Below, piece after piece: positions 42,480 to 50,504 of a stretch of 64,000 nt of DNA (positions within the stretch are counted from its first letter, which is position 1; each line of letters starts with the position of its first letter). Both the position numbers and the translations under genes were made by a program. The notes under the pieces were generated by a model. That model did not search any database. It was not told the DNA's origin and was given only the letters and a program-made list of their open reading frames with translations. This DNA is from Bacteroidales bacterium KHT7. GTDB taxonomy: Bacteria > Bacteroidota > Bacteroidia > Bacteroidales > Bacteroidaceae. The DNA lies in contig FNBQ01000017.1 in assembly GCA_900102385.1 (NCBI GenBank), positions 12,415 to 76,414 on the forward strand, written 5' to 3'.

Positions 42480-43079
42480 TTATTTCTTGAAAATATATCC
42501 CAAAGATAATTGGATCACTCTGTGTCTTGCGCCTTCGCGAAGGGCGTCGTTCAGTCCGAAATTGTATCGGGCATCAACCTGAAATCTGCCAAACTCGTAC
42601 GAGATACCGACAGGAATAGAGAAGTCCAAATTAAATTCAGGTTCGATGTCGCCTTCCTCATCGTATGCATAATGATAAGTGCCTGAAGAAAATCTGCGTC
42701 CTTTCTTCTTTCCGTAAACAAAAACGCCGGGTTGGAAACCGCCTTTTATCGCCAAACCTTTCCATAGATAGACATTAAGCAGTAAAGGTAGGTTGATGTA
42801 ATCCATTTTGTATATTCCAAAGCCTTCAGCATGGCTGCCTTGCTGAGAATACATGAGTCCTATGGAGTAGACACATGGATTTGAAGTCGGAATCTGCGCC
42901 TCAAATCCAACGTTGAATCCTTGGCGAGTGCTGTAATGGTCGTAATAATCATCGTCTGTAAGTTTTGACCAGTTAATGCCTGCTTTGAATAACATGTTCT
43001 TGTGAGTTTTCTCATCTTGTGCGCTGCAAATTAGCGATACAATTGCAACAAATGCTGTTAAAATGTACTTTTTAGTCAT
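42480..43079 (-). CDS. Outer-membrane beta-barrel protein (porin-like family), second copy
   Basis: A 199-residue secreted protein, a paralogue of the one at 38773-39390. Signal peptide ILTAFVAIVSLICSAQD, strands KAGINWSKLTDDD, YSIGLMYSQQGS, YINLPLLLNVYLWKGLAIKG, FQVDARYNFGLNDALREG, and the end VIQLSLGYIFKK. The two genes flank GH31 on the same strand, which points to a local duplication with the GH31 gene between. No substrate or partner can be read. Confidence 0.8.
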   Translation of the reverse strand: MTKKYILTAFVAIVSLICSAQDEKTHKNMLFKAGINWSKLTDDDYYDHYSTRQGFNVGFEAQIPTSNPCVYSIGLMYSQQGSHAEGFGIYKMDYINLPLLLNVYLWKGLAIKGGFQPGVFVYGKKKGRRFSSGTYHYAYDEEGDIEPEFNLDFSIPVGISYEFGRFQVDARYNFGLNDALREGARHRVIQLSLGYIFKK

Positions 43080-43199
43080 GATTTTTTACGTTATTTTGTT
43101 CTTATATTGAAATGTTATGCTATTGAGTTTACTTCTTCGATTTTCTGCCGAATTTATATCCTACGGCTTTTCCGTATATTTTGCTTGTTCTGAAAAAAT

Positions 43200-43234
43200 C
43201 CGGGCAGAACGAGTAGTTAATCTCTTCTGCCCGG
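43200..43234 (-). terminator. Hairpin after valS
   Basis: CCGGGCAGAA (43200-43209) pairs perfectly with TTCTGCCCGG (43225-43234), followed on the minus strand by a T run. Confidence 0.75.
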
Positions 43235-43258
43235 CTCTTTATTTAGTGAAGTATTGAA

Positions 43259-45967
43259 TTACTTTTTAAGCTTTGCAAGACTCTCCTTCAATGCTGCAAT
43301 CTTAGTCTCGGCATCGCTCTGCTTCTTGCGCTCAAGGGCAACAACCTGCTCTGGCGCATTTGCTACGAAACGCTCGTTGCCAAGCTTCTTCATTACGCCA
43401 GCAAGGAAGCCTTCGAGATGCTTCAGTTCAGCCTCTTGCTTTGCAATCTCGGCATCCATGTCGATGAGGTTGCCAAGTGGAACGGCATACTCTGTTGTGC
43501 CTACAAGGAATGCTGCTGTGCCGTCGCCCTTTGCTGCAACCACCTCGATGCCCGAAAGGTTAGCCATCTTGATGATTACGCTGTTGAATGCCTCAACTGG
43601 GTTGCTTTCAACCACCTGAAGGTCAACAACTTCTTTCTGTGCGATGTTCTTGCTGTTGCGAACTGCGCGAACGCCAGCAACAACATTCTTAACGTCCTCA
43701 ATCTGAGCGATAAGCTTGTTGTCGGCCTCGGTTGCAGCTGCAAGTTCGAGCTTAGAAACCATGATGCTCTCGCCGTCCTTGCGGTCGTAGATGTGCTGCC
43801 ACAACTCCTCGGTGATGAACGGCATGAATGGGTGAAGCATCTTAAGCAAGTTGTCGAAGAATTCGAGTGTCTTGTTGTATGTCGTCGTGTCGATAGGCGA
43901 GCCGTATGCAGGCTTAACCATCTCGAGATACCAGCTTGAGAACTCGTCCCAGAACAGTTTGTATACAGCCATCAGAGCCTCGCTCAGACGGTATTTTGTG
44001 AACAAGTCTTTCAACTCCTCGTTAGTCTTCTTTAACTGCGCCTCGAACCATTCTGTTGCAATCTTGCTGCTCTCGGGCTGAGCAATATCTGCTGTGTTCC
44101 ATCCCTTTACAAGGCGGAATGCGTTCCAAATCTTGTTGTTGAAGTTACGTCCCTGCTCGCAAAGACTCTCGTCGAACAAGATGTCGTTGCCGGCTGGGGC
44201 TGAAAGCATCATACCCATGCGCACGCCGTCGGCTCCGTACTTCTCGATAAGCAATAGTGGGTCTGGCGAGTTTCCGAGCGACTTAGACATCTTTCTGCCC
44301 AGCTTGTCGCGAACGATACCTGTGAAGTAAACGTTGCGGAAAGGTACATCCTTCATGTACTCTTCGCCAGCCATAATCATTCGAGCCACCCAGAAGAAGA
44401 TGATGTCCGGACCTGTTACGAGGTCGGCAGTTGGATAGTAATACTTAATCTCGTCGTTGCCCGGATTGTTTATTCCGTCGAACAGAGAGACAGGCCACAA
44501 CCATGATGAGAACCAAGTGTCGAGTGCATCCTCGTCGCGTGACAACTGGTCGATGGTGATGTTCTCGAAGCCAGCAATCTTCTTAGCCTTTTCGAGAGCC
44601 TCCTCGGCTGTGAGTGCAACAACGAACTTCTCCTCCTCGCCCTCGGCAGTTGGAAGGAAGTAGGCTGGAATGCGGTGACCCCACCAAAGCTGGCGGCTGA
44701 TGCACCAGTCCTGAATGTTCTCGAGCCAGTTGCGGTATGTTGTAACGTATTTAGTAGGGTAGAACTTAATCTTTCCTTCGAGTACCGGCGGAAGAGCGAT
44801 GTCGGCAAAGTGCTTCATCGACAAGAACCATTGCTTGCACAAGCGAGGCTCAACGGCTGTGTCCTGATTTCTTTCAGAATAGCCAACCTTGTTGTCATAG
44901 TCCTCAATCTTCTCCATCAAGCCAGCGTTCTGAAGGTCGATGGCAATTTGCTTGCGCACGTCCATTCTGTCCTGACCAACGTACATGCCGGCAGCCTCAG
45001 AGATTGTTCCGTCTGGGTTGAAGATGTCGATAGTCTCAAGATTGTGAGTCTTGCCAAGGGCATAGTCGTTCACATCGTGAGCCGGAGTAACCTTCAGACA
45101 GCCAGTACCGAACTCGATATCAACGTAGCGGTCTTCGATAACCGGGATAACTCTGTTTACCAGCGGAACGATTACCTTGTGACCGCGAAGCCACTGGTTC
45201 TTAGGGTCTTTAGGGTTGATACACATTGCTGTATCGCCCATGATAGTCTCAGGACGGGTTGTTGCCACAACAGCGTAGTAGCGGCCGTTCTCGTCCTTGT
45301 GCAGAACCTCGCCCTCTTCGCCTGTCGGAACAACAGGGTTAGTGTCGGCATCTGCCACATAGTAGCGAAGGTGGAAGAGCTTGCTCTTCTCATCGCGGTA
45401 GATAACCTCCTCGGTAGAGAGCACGGTCTGAGCCTTTGGATCCCAGTTTACCATGCGCAGACCGCGGTAGATGAGGCCTTTGTCGTAAAGGTCAACGAAC
45501 ACCTTCATTACGCTTTCCGAACGCTTCTCGTCCATAGTGAAGGCTGTTCTGTCCCAGTCGCACGATGCTCCGAGCTTGCGCAGCTGCTTCAGAATGATGC
45601 CGCCGTGCTCGTTGGTCCAGTCCCAAGCATGCTTCAGGAACTCGTCGCGAGTAAGGTCGCGCTTCTTGATGCCCTGCTCTGCCAGTCGGTTTACAACCTT
45701 AGCCTCTGTTGCGATAGATGCGTGGTCTGTTCCCGGTACCCAGCAGGCATTCTTGCCGTCGAGGCGAGCCTTGCGGATAAGGATATCTTGGATAGTATTG
45801 TTAAGCATGTGTCCCATGTGAAGCACACCTGTAACATTTGGTGGAGGGATAACGATGGTGTAAGGTTTGCGACCATCGGGCTTGCTGCTGAAAAGCTTGT
45901 TGTCAAGCCAGTACTGATACCATTTTTCCTCTACTTCAGAGGGATCGTATTTGCTTGCTAATTCCAT
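43259..45967 (-). CDS. valS: Valyl-tRNA synthetase
   Basis: A 902-residue class I synthetase. HIGH-type motif in [13 protein letters not shown] near residue 50, the editing domain with [10 protein letters not shown], the signature [15 protein letters not shown] (KMSKS), and a C-terminal coiled-coil tail ([19 protein letters not shown]) that binds tRNA. Full length. It starts at the ATG at 45967 and faces the MATE gene; the box CAAAGTTA at 46007-46014 (TAACTTTG on the minus strand) is its probable -7 element. Confidence 0.97.
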   Translation of the reverse strand: MELASKYDPSEVEEKWYQYWLDNKLFSSKPDGRKPYTIVIPPPNVTGVLHMGHMLNNTIQDILIRKARLDGKNACWVPGTDHASIATEAKVVNRLAEQGIKKRDLTRDEFLKHAWDWTNEHGGIILKQLRKLGASCDWDRTAFTMDEKRSESVMKVFVDLYDKGLIYRGLRMVNWDPKAQTVLSTEEVIYRDEKSKLFHLRYYVADADTNPVVPTGEEGEVLHKDENGRYYAVVATTRPETIMGDTAMCINPKDPKNQWLRGHKVIVPLVNRVIPVIEDRYVDIEFGTGCLKVTPAHDVNDYALGKTHNLETIDIFNPDGTISEAAGMYVGQDRMDVRKQIAIDLQNAGLMEKIEDYDNKVGYSERNQDTAVEPRLCKQWFLSMKHFADIALPPVLEGKIKFYPTKYVTTYRNWLENIQDWCISRQLWWGHRIPAYFLPTAEGEEEKFVVALTAEEALEKAKKIAGFENITIDQLSRDEDALDTWFSSWLWPVSLFDGINNPGNDEIKYYYPTADLVTGPDIIFFWVARMIMAGEEYMKDVPFRNVYFTGIVRDKLGRKMSKSLGNSPDPLLLIEKYGADGVRMGMMLSAPAGNDILFDESLCEQGRNFNNKIWNAFRLVKGWNTADIAQPESSKIATEWFEAQLKKTNEELKDLFTKYRLSEALMAVYKLFWDEFSSWYLEMVKPAYGSPIDTTTYNKTLEFFDNLLKMLHPFMPFITEELWQHIYDRKDGESIMVSKLELAAATEADNKLIAQIEDVKNVVAGVRAVRNSKNIAQKEVVDLQVVESNPVEAFNSVIIKMANLSGIEVVAAKGDGTAAFLVGTTEYAVPLGNLIDMDAEIAKQEAELKHLEGFLAGVMKKLGNERFVANAPEQVVALERKKQSDAETKIAALKESLAKLKK

Positions 45968-46006
45968 ATATAATTAAGTTTTTTATTTGCAAATTTCAAA
46001 ACGCGG

Positions 46007-46035
46007 CAAAGTTAGTAAAAAAAAGCGTATCTTTG
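46007..46035. promoter_or_regulatory. Divergent -7 elements of valS and the MATE gene
   Basis: Minus-strand TAACTTTG (46014-46007) faces valS; plus-strand TATCTTTG (46028-46035) faces the MATE gene. They are 13 bases apart. Neither has a clear -33 box. Confidence 0.55.
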
Positions 46036-46054
46036 TACCTGAAAAACCAAATAT

Positions 46055-47350
46055 ATGCACAAAAAGATTCTACAGATTGCCGTTCCGGCGATAATAAGTA
46101 ACATAACCGTACCGCTTCTTGGTTTTGTCGATGTGGTTATCGTCGGTCATTTGGGCGCGGCGTCGTATATCGGAGCCATTGCCGTAGGTGGCATGATGTT
46201 CAGCCTGATATACTGGATTTTTGCCTTCCTGCGCATGGGAACGAGCGGCATGACGGCTCAGGCGTGGGGCAGGCGAGACCTTGGCGAGGTGGCACGACTT
46301 TTTGTGCGCTCTATGGCAATAGCCTTTGCCATCGGGCTGATTCTCATTGCGTTGCAGAAACCCATCGTCGGCTTGGTGTTTCGTTTTATCTCGGCATCCG
46401 ACGAGGTAAGGCTTCTTGCCTGCCGCTATTTTGGCATCTGCATCTGGGGCGCGCCGGCGGCTCTGGGCTTGTTCAGTCTGTCGGGTTGGTACATCGGCGT
46501 GCAGAATTCGCGCCTGCCAATGTGGGTTGCCATCATTCAGAATGTGGTGAACATAGTGGTGAGTACGGTTCTCGTCATCTTCTTCGGAATGAAAATTGAG
46601 GGCGTTGCCATTGGCACTCTCGTGGCTCAGTATGCCGCTCTTCTGCTGGCTCTGGGGTTGTGCCGGAGATACTACGGAAGGGTGGTGCGCAGGGCAGAGA
46701 TAATGAAGTCGTTCGGGCGCGGCGAGATGATGCGCTTCTTTGGCGTAAACGGCGACATCTTTCTGCGTATGCTCTGCCTCGTTGCCGTAACGGTCTACTT
46801 CACCTCGGCGGGGGCGAGGAACGGCGATGTGGTTCTTGCTGTAAATACCCTTATAATGCAGTTCTTCACCCTGTTCTCGTACTTTATGGACGGCTTTGCA
46901 TACGCCGGCGAGGCTCTCTGTGGAAAGAGCAAGGGCAGCGGCGATTATCCTCAGTTCCGTGCCACGGTAAGAGCCTTGTTCGGGTGGGGCGTTGCGCTTG
47001 CTGGAATCGTGTCTTTCGTGTATCTTCTTGGTGGCGAGGCGTTTGTTGGTGTGATGACCGACGACGCATCGGTCGTTGCCGAGTCGGCACATTATATTAT
47101 GTGGGCGGGCGTGATTCCCGTAGCCAGTTTTGCGGCTTTTCTGTTCGACGGCATCTTCATCGGGATAACCGCCACAAAGGGCATGCTGGTGTCTATGTTT
47201 ACCGCCATGCTTTGTTTCTTCGGCGTTGTTACATTATGTAATGATTACAATAACCATGTCTTGCTTTTTGCCTTCGTGCTTTATCTGTTTGTGAGGGGTG
47301 TTATTCAGTATGTAATATACAAGTTGTATATTATCCGCAAATTTATCTAA
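46055..47350 (+). CDS. MATE-family efflux transporter
   Basis: A 431-residue, twelve-helix membrane protein of the multidrug and toxic compound extrusion family, DinF-like branch. The first bundle shows KILQIAVPAIISNITVPLLG, VDVVIVGHLGAASYIGAIAV, and MGTSGMTAQAWGRRD; the second bundle, NTLIMQFFTLFSYFMDGFAY and AGEALCGKSKG. Members export drugs or metabolites using sodium or protons; substrate unknown. It is divergent from valS. Confidence 0.9.
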   Translation: MHKKILQIAVPAIISNITVPLLGFVDVVIVGHLGAASYIGAIAVGGMMFSLIYWIFAFLRMGTSGMTAQAWGRRDLGEVARLFVRSMAIAFAIGLILIALQKPIVGLVFRFISASDEVRLLACRYFGICIWGAPAALGLFSLSGWYIGVQNSRLPMWVAIIQNVVNIVVSTVLVIFFGMKIEGVAIGTLVAQYAALLLALGLCRRYYGRVVRRAEIMKSFGRGEMMRFFGVNGDIFLRMLCLVAVTVYFTSAGARNGDVVLAVNTLIMQFFTLFSYFMDGFAYAGEALCGKSKGSGDYPQFRATVRALFGWGVALAGIVSFVYLLGGEAFVGVMTDDASVVAESAHYIMWAGVIPVASFAAFLFDGIFIGITATKGMLVSMFTAMLCFFGVVTLCNDYNNHVLLFAFVLYLFVRGVIQYVIYKLYIIRKFI

Positions 47351-47355
47351 TTTTG
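47324..47355 (+). promoter_or_regulatory. Possible promoter before the DASS gene
   Basis: TTG at 47324-47326, 21 bases, TAATTTTG at 47348-47355, at the end of the MATE gene. A second TAATTTTG at 47473-47480 is nearer the start at 47547 but lacks a -33 partner. Confidence 0.45.
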
Positions 47356-47546
47356 CAAAGTGGACTTTGAAAAATAAACCGACTTTCGTTAAAGACTTAA
47401 ATTTTTGGGGCGTTTATGCTTCGTTTTTGTAAAAAAAGAAAAGCGTAATGTTTCTTATTTGATATAATGGGTTAATTTTGGCAACGCTAAAAATAGACTT
47501 AATATTATATAAAAAAACAACTTGTATTACGTAGTTAAATAAAGAA

Positions 47547-49031
47547 ATGTTTAAAAACTTTCATGGATTCCATTTAGTAGAATCTTATCACAACAGTAAA
47601 GGCCAGAAACGATTCAGGGTAGTAGGCTATACCAAGGCTGTAATTGCAGCTATAATTTCGATTGTTATTGCATGTCTGCCGACAGAGGTTTTTGGCATTC
47701 CGAATCTTAATCCGGTACAGCAGAGAGTTATCGCGGTATTTTGCTTTGCCGCCATCATGTGGCTTTCAGAGGCTATCCCGTCGTGGTGTACCTCGGTGCT
47801 CATCATCGTGGTTATGCTCTTTACCATATCCGACAAGTCGCTGACCTGTTTCATGGCAGCAAAGGAGCAAGGTGCGCTGTATGTTCCTTACAAGAGCATT
47901 ATGCATTGCTTTGCCGACCCAACAATCCTTCTGTTCATCGGCGGTTTTGTGCTTGCCATCGGTATGACAAAGACTAAGCTCGACGTGGTGCTTGCCAAGA
48001 AACTGCTTGCTCCGTTCGGCACAAAGCCAACCACAATCCTTCTCGGATTCATTCTTGTAACAGCCATCTTCTCGGCATTCGTCAGCAACACGGCAACGGC
48101 GGCTATGATGCTTGCCTTCCTTGCTCCGGTATTGCGTGCAATGCCCGAGGGCAGCAAGGACCGCACGGCTCTGGCTCTTGCCATTCCTATCGGTGCAAAC
48201 ATAGGCGGTATTGCAACGCCTATCGGTACGCCTCCAAACACCATCGTCCTTGGCTACATGAACGAGACTCTCGGCATGAGCATAAGCTTTGGCGACTGGA
48301 TGCTGAAGATGGTTCCGCTGGTGGTTGCCCTTCTGCTTTGCGGTTGGATAATGCTTCGTATTCTGTTCCCATTCTCTCAGAAGGAGATTAAGCTTGAGAT
48401 TGAGGGCGAGTTCAAGCCCGACACACATACTTGGATTGTTATTGCTACGTTCATCGTAACCATCTTCTTGTGGTGCTTTAGCGACCGCTTGAAGTGGGGC
48501 TTGAACAGCAATATCGTTGCCATGCTTCCGATTGCGATTTTCGCCATTTCGGGAATCCTTACAAAGCGCGACCTTGAGGAAATAAACTGGGCTGTGCTGT
48601 GGATGGTTGCCGGAGGTTTCGCCCTTGGCGTTGCCCTCAACACAACCGAGTTGAGCAAGGTTCTGGTCGATGCCATTCCGTTCTCTCAATGGAGTGCGCT
48701 CCTTGTTATGATTGTTTCGGGCATAGTATGCTTCGGATTCTCTAACTTCATCAGCCACTCGGCAGCCGCATCTCTTCTTACACCAGTCCTCGGCGTTGTT
48801 GCCGGAGCCATGGTTTCGGGCGGAGTGCTCGATGCCGGCGGTGTGGCTCAGATGCTCATAGGCATCGCAATAGCAGCCAGCGTTTCTATGATTCTGCCAA
48901 TCTCTACTCCTCCTAACGCCATTGCCCACTCTACGGGCTTCATCAAGCAGAACGATATGATGCTTGTTGGCGTTATCATGGGTGTGCTTGGCTTGGTAAT
49001 AGGCTATTGCTGGATGTTCCTTGTATTCTGA
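47547..49031 (+). CDS. DASS/SLC13-family sodium-coupled anion transporter
   Basis: A 494-residue membrane protein with about eleven helices. The family's binding hairpins are present: FVSNTATAAMMLAF near residue 180, with GTPPNTIVLGYM, and in the second repeat FISHSAAASLLTPV with STPPNAIAHSTG. Members take up di- and tricarboxylates (succinate, citrate) or sulfate; the PPNT/PPNA pair favours the dicarboxylate branch. The second SNT motif is changed to SHS here. The gene stands alone and ends at a terminator. Confidence 0.9.
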   Translation: MFKNFHGFHLVESYHNSKGQKRFRVVGYTKAVIAAIISIVIACLPTEVFGIPNLNPVQQRVIAVFCFAAIMWLSEAIPSWCTSVLIIVVMLFTISDKSLTCFMAAKEQGALYVPYKSIMHCFADPTILLFIGGFVLAIGMTKTKLDVVLAKKLLAPFGTKPTTILLGFILVTAIFSAFVSNTATAAMMLAFLAPVLRAMPEGSKDRTALALAIPIGANIGGIATPIGTPPNTIVLGYMNETLGMSISFGDWMLKMVPLVVALLLCGWIMLRILFPFSQKEIKLEIEGEFKPDTHTWIVIATFIVTIFLWCFSDRLKWGLNSNIVAMLPIAIFAISGILTKRDLEEINWAVLWMVAGGFALGVALNTTELSKVLVDAIPFSQWSALLVMIVSGIVCFGFSNFISHSAAASLLTPVLGVVAGAMVSGGVLDAGGVAQMLIGIAIAASVSMILPISTPPNAIAHSTGFIKQNDMMLVGVIMGVLGLVIGYCWMFLVF

Positions 49032-49061
49032 ACATAAGTAATAAAAATAGATTTTTTTTCA

Positions 49062-49098
49062 GGCTCGCGTCTTTGTGAAAAGGTGCGGGTCTTTTTTT
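49062..49098 (+). terminator. Terminator after the DASS gene
   Basis: GGCTCGC (49062-49068) pairs with GCGGGTC (49085-49091), with inner CTTT/AAAG, then T7. Confidence 0.8.
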
Positions 49099-49240
49099 GT
49101 GCCGTTTCTTTGATTTTTTACATAACCTCATCCCGAACGAATCCCGAAGGCATCCCGAACATTTATTTTAGTATGAAAAATAAATAAACAAAGAATATAA
49201 AATACCATAAAATATACTTTCTCGGATAAAAAAATATCGC

Positions 49241-49248
49241 TAATTTTG
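49241..49248 (+). promoter_or_regulatory. -7 element in the likely CRISPR leader
   Basis: TAATTTTG, with a weak TTTC 19 bases upstream (49218-49221). Transcription would run about 100 bases of AT-rich leader into the array. Nothing else is seen in 49100-49350 except a short dispersed repeat near 49128. Confidence 0.45.
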
Positions 49249-49350
49249 CAAACGAAAATTAAGGGTTGTATTCTTTGTACTTTTTTATGCCATTCTTTTA
49301 GGGTAGTGTGACTAAGTTACTGATAGATAATTACTTTTATTTTCTGCTCT

Positions 49351-49609
49351 CTTTGAGAGCATTTTCCATTAAAACAAGGATTAAGACCCAGCTGGCATAA
49401 TCTGTGGTATCCACTCACCAGTAGCTCTGAGGGCATTTTCCATTAAAACAAGGATTAAGACTCTTTCAACAGTTGTCTTGTTAGTAGGTACAAGTTCTTC
49501 TCTGAGAGCATTTTCCATTACAACAAGGATTAAGACATCATGATTGGAACGTTATTTTTTGCTCTTCTACGCCTCTGAGAGCATTTTCCATTAAAACAAG
49601 GTTTAAATC
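49351..49609 (+). CRISPR. Short CRISPR array: four 37-base repeats, three spacers, no cas genes
   Basis: Repeats at 49351-49387, 49425-49461, 49500-49536 and 49573-49609, each beginning CTCTGAGAGCATTTTCC and ending AACAAGGATTAAGAC. Spacers of 37, 38 and 36 bases are unrelated to one another. Repeat 1 has C-to-T at its third base, repeat 3 has one A-to-C, and repeat 4 ends GTTTAAAT instead of GATTAAGAC. Decay of the last copy points to the leader being on the left, where a TAATTTTG box lies at 49241-49248. No cas1/cas2 or effector gene is in the window, so processing would need cas proteins elsewhere. The type cannot be assigned from the repeat by eye. Confidence 0.88.
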
Positions 49610-49819
49610 ATCTTTTTTTCTGGCTTTATTTGTAGCTTTGCTATGTCGAGAATGGTTTTGCTTATCAACGCCAAGGATGAGTGAAAACTAACACATGGTA
49701 AGGCTATGGGGAGTTTTTTTGTTGCTTAGAAACATATAAAGGATGTTAACTAAACAGTAGCGTATTTTGCTTAAATATTTTATATTTGCCGTTGTTTATA
49801 ATTGATAAAATCGTTAAAT

Positions 49820-50259
49820 ATGGGAAAACATTACACTTATACAATGAAAGTTGGCGATAAAAAATTAACTTTAAAAGACTTTAAGCCAATATTCGATGAA
49901 TATAACAAAAAATATTTTTATGGAAAATTAGGCGATTGTAAATTTATGTGGCTTCTCTCTAAAGGTCCTTTAGGAACCTATATTTATGATAATGGAGTTT
50001 CAACAATTGGTATTAATCGCAAGCCAAATCATCCTGTTACCGATGAATATCTTGAAAAGGTTATATACACGAAATGATACACATGTATGTCAAAACCGTT
50101 GAAAACGTAAAAATTGATGGCGTGTGGGGACATGGTTTTTATTTTAAAAAGCATTGCTTGCGTTTATATAAAAACTATGGAATAAAAATTGATATTATTT
50201 ATTTGGAAAAACGAAATAGTTGGTGGCGCAGATTATTAATGTATTTATTTTGTTGGTAA
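49820..50259 (+). pseudogene. SprT-like zinc metalloprotease gene, frameshifted at HExxH
   Basis: The first frame (49820-50077) shows the SprT start: FKPIFDEYNKKYFYGKLGDC, KGPLGTYIYDNG, ending in VIYTK. The second frame (50074-50259) continues MIHMYVKTVENVKIDGVWGH, GFYFKKHC. Adding one T near 50063-50066 joins them as VILHEMIHMYV, giving the catalytic HEMIH and a protein of about 146 residues. The single-base loss thus falls exactly before the zinc motif and inactivates the protein unless it is a sequence error. SprT/Spartan proteins cut DNA-protein crosslinks in other organisms. A TATATTTG box at 49781-49788 could be its -7 element. AT-rich and next to the CRISPR remnant. Confidence 0.75.
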
Positions 50260-50373
50260 AAATACGGTCGGAAACGACTGCATTTTTTGTCTAACGCTAT
50301 GAATTCCAGAAAGAAAATTCCCATTGTAAATTGTTAATTGTCAACTGTTAATTCTCTAAAAAAGGCTCTTTTT

Positions 50374-50403
50374 TTTGATTTTTGAAAAATATTCTTATAT
50401 TTG
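50374..50403 (+). promoter_or_regulatory. Promoter of the TlpA-like gene
   Basis: TTTG at 50374-50377, 18 bases, TATATTTG at 50396-50403, leaving an untranslated leader of about 95 bases to the ATG at 50505. Confidence 0.6.
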
Positions 50404-50504
50404 CATGCGGAAACTATCTCGCAATTTAACTGAAATGCGTAAATAGCTGACTTTTAATCTTATTATAAGTGCAAAAACAATTATTTAAATTCTAAAACAA
50501 AGAA

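Noticed and set aside
43129-43200. Minus-strand fragment FRTSKIYGKAVGYKFGRKSKK before a stop
   Set aside because: It may be the end of a lost gene, but 24 codons without a start or known family are too little to support.
44675-45961. Plus-strand frame of 428 codons opposite valS
   Set aside because: Antisense of a clear synthetase gene with no domain motifs.
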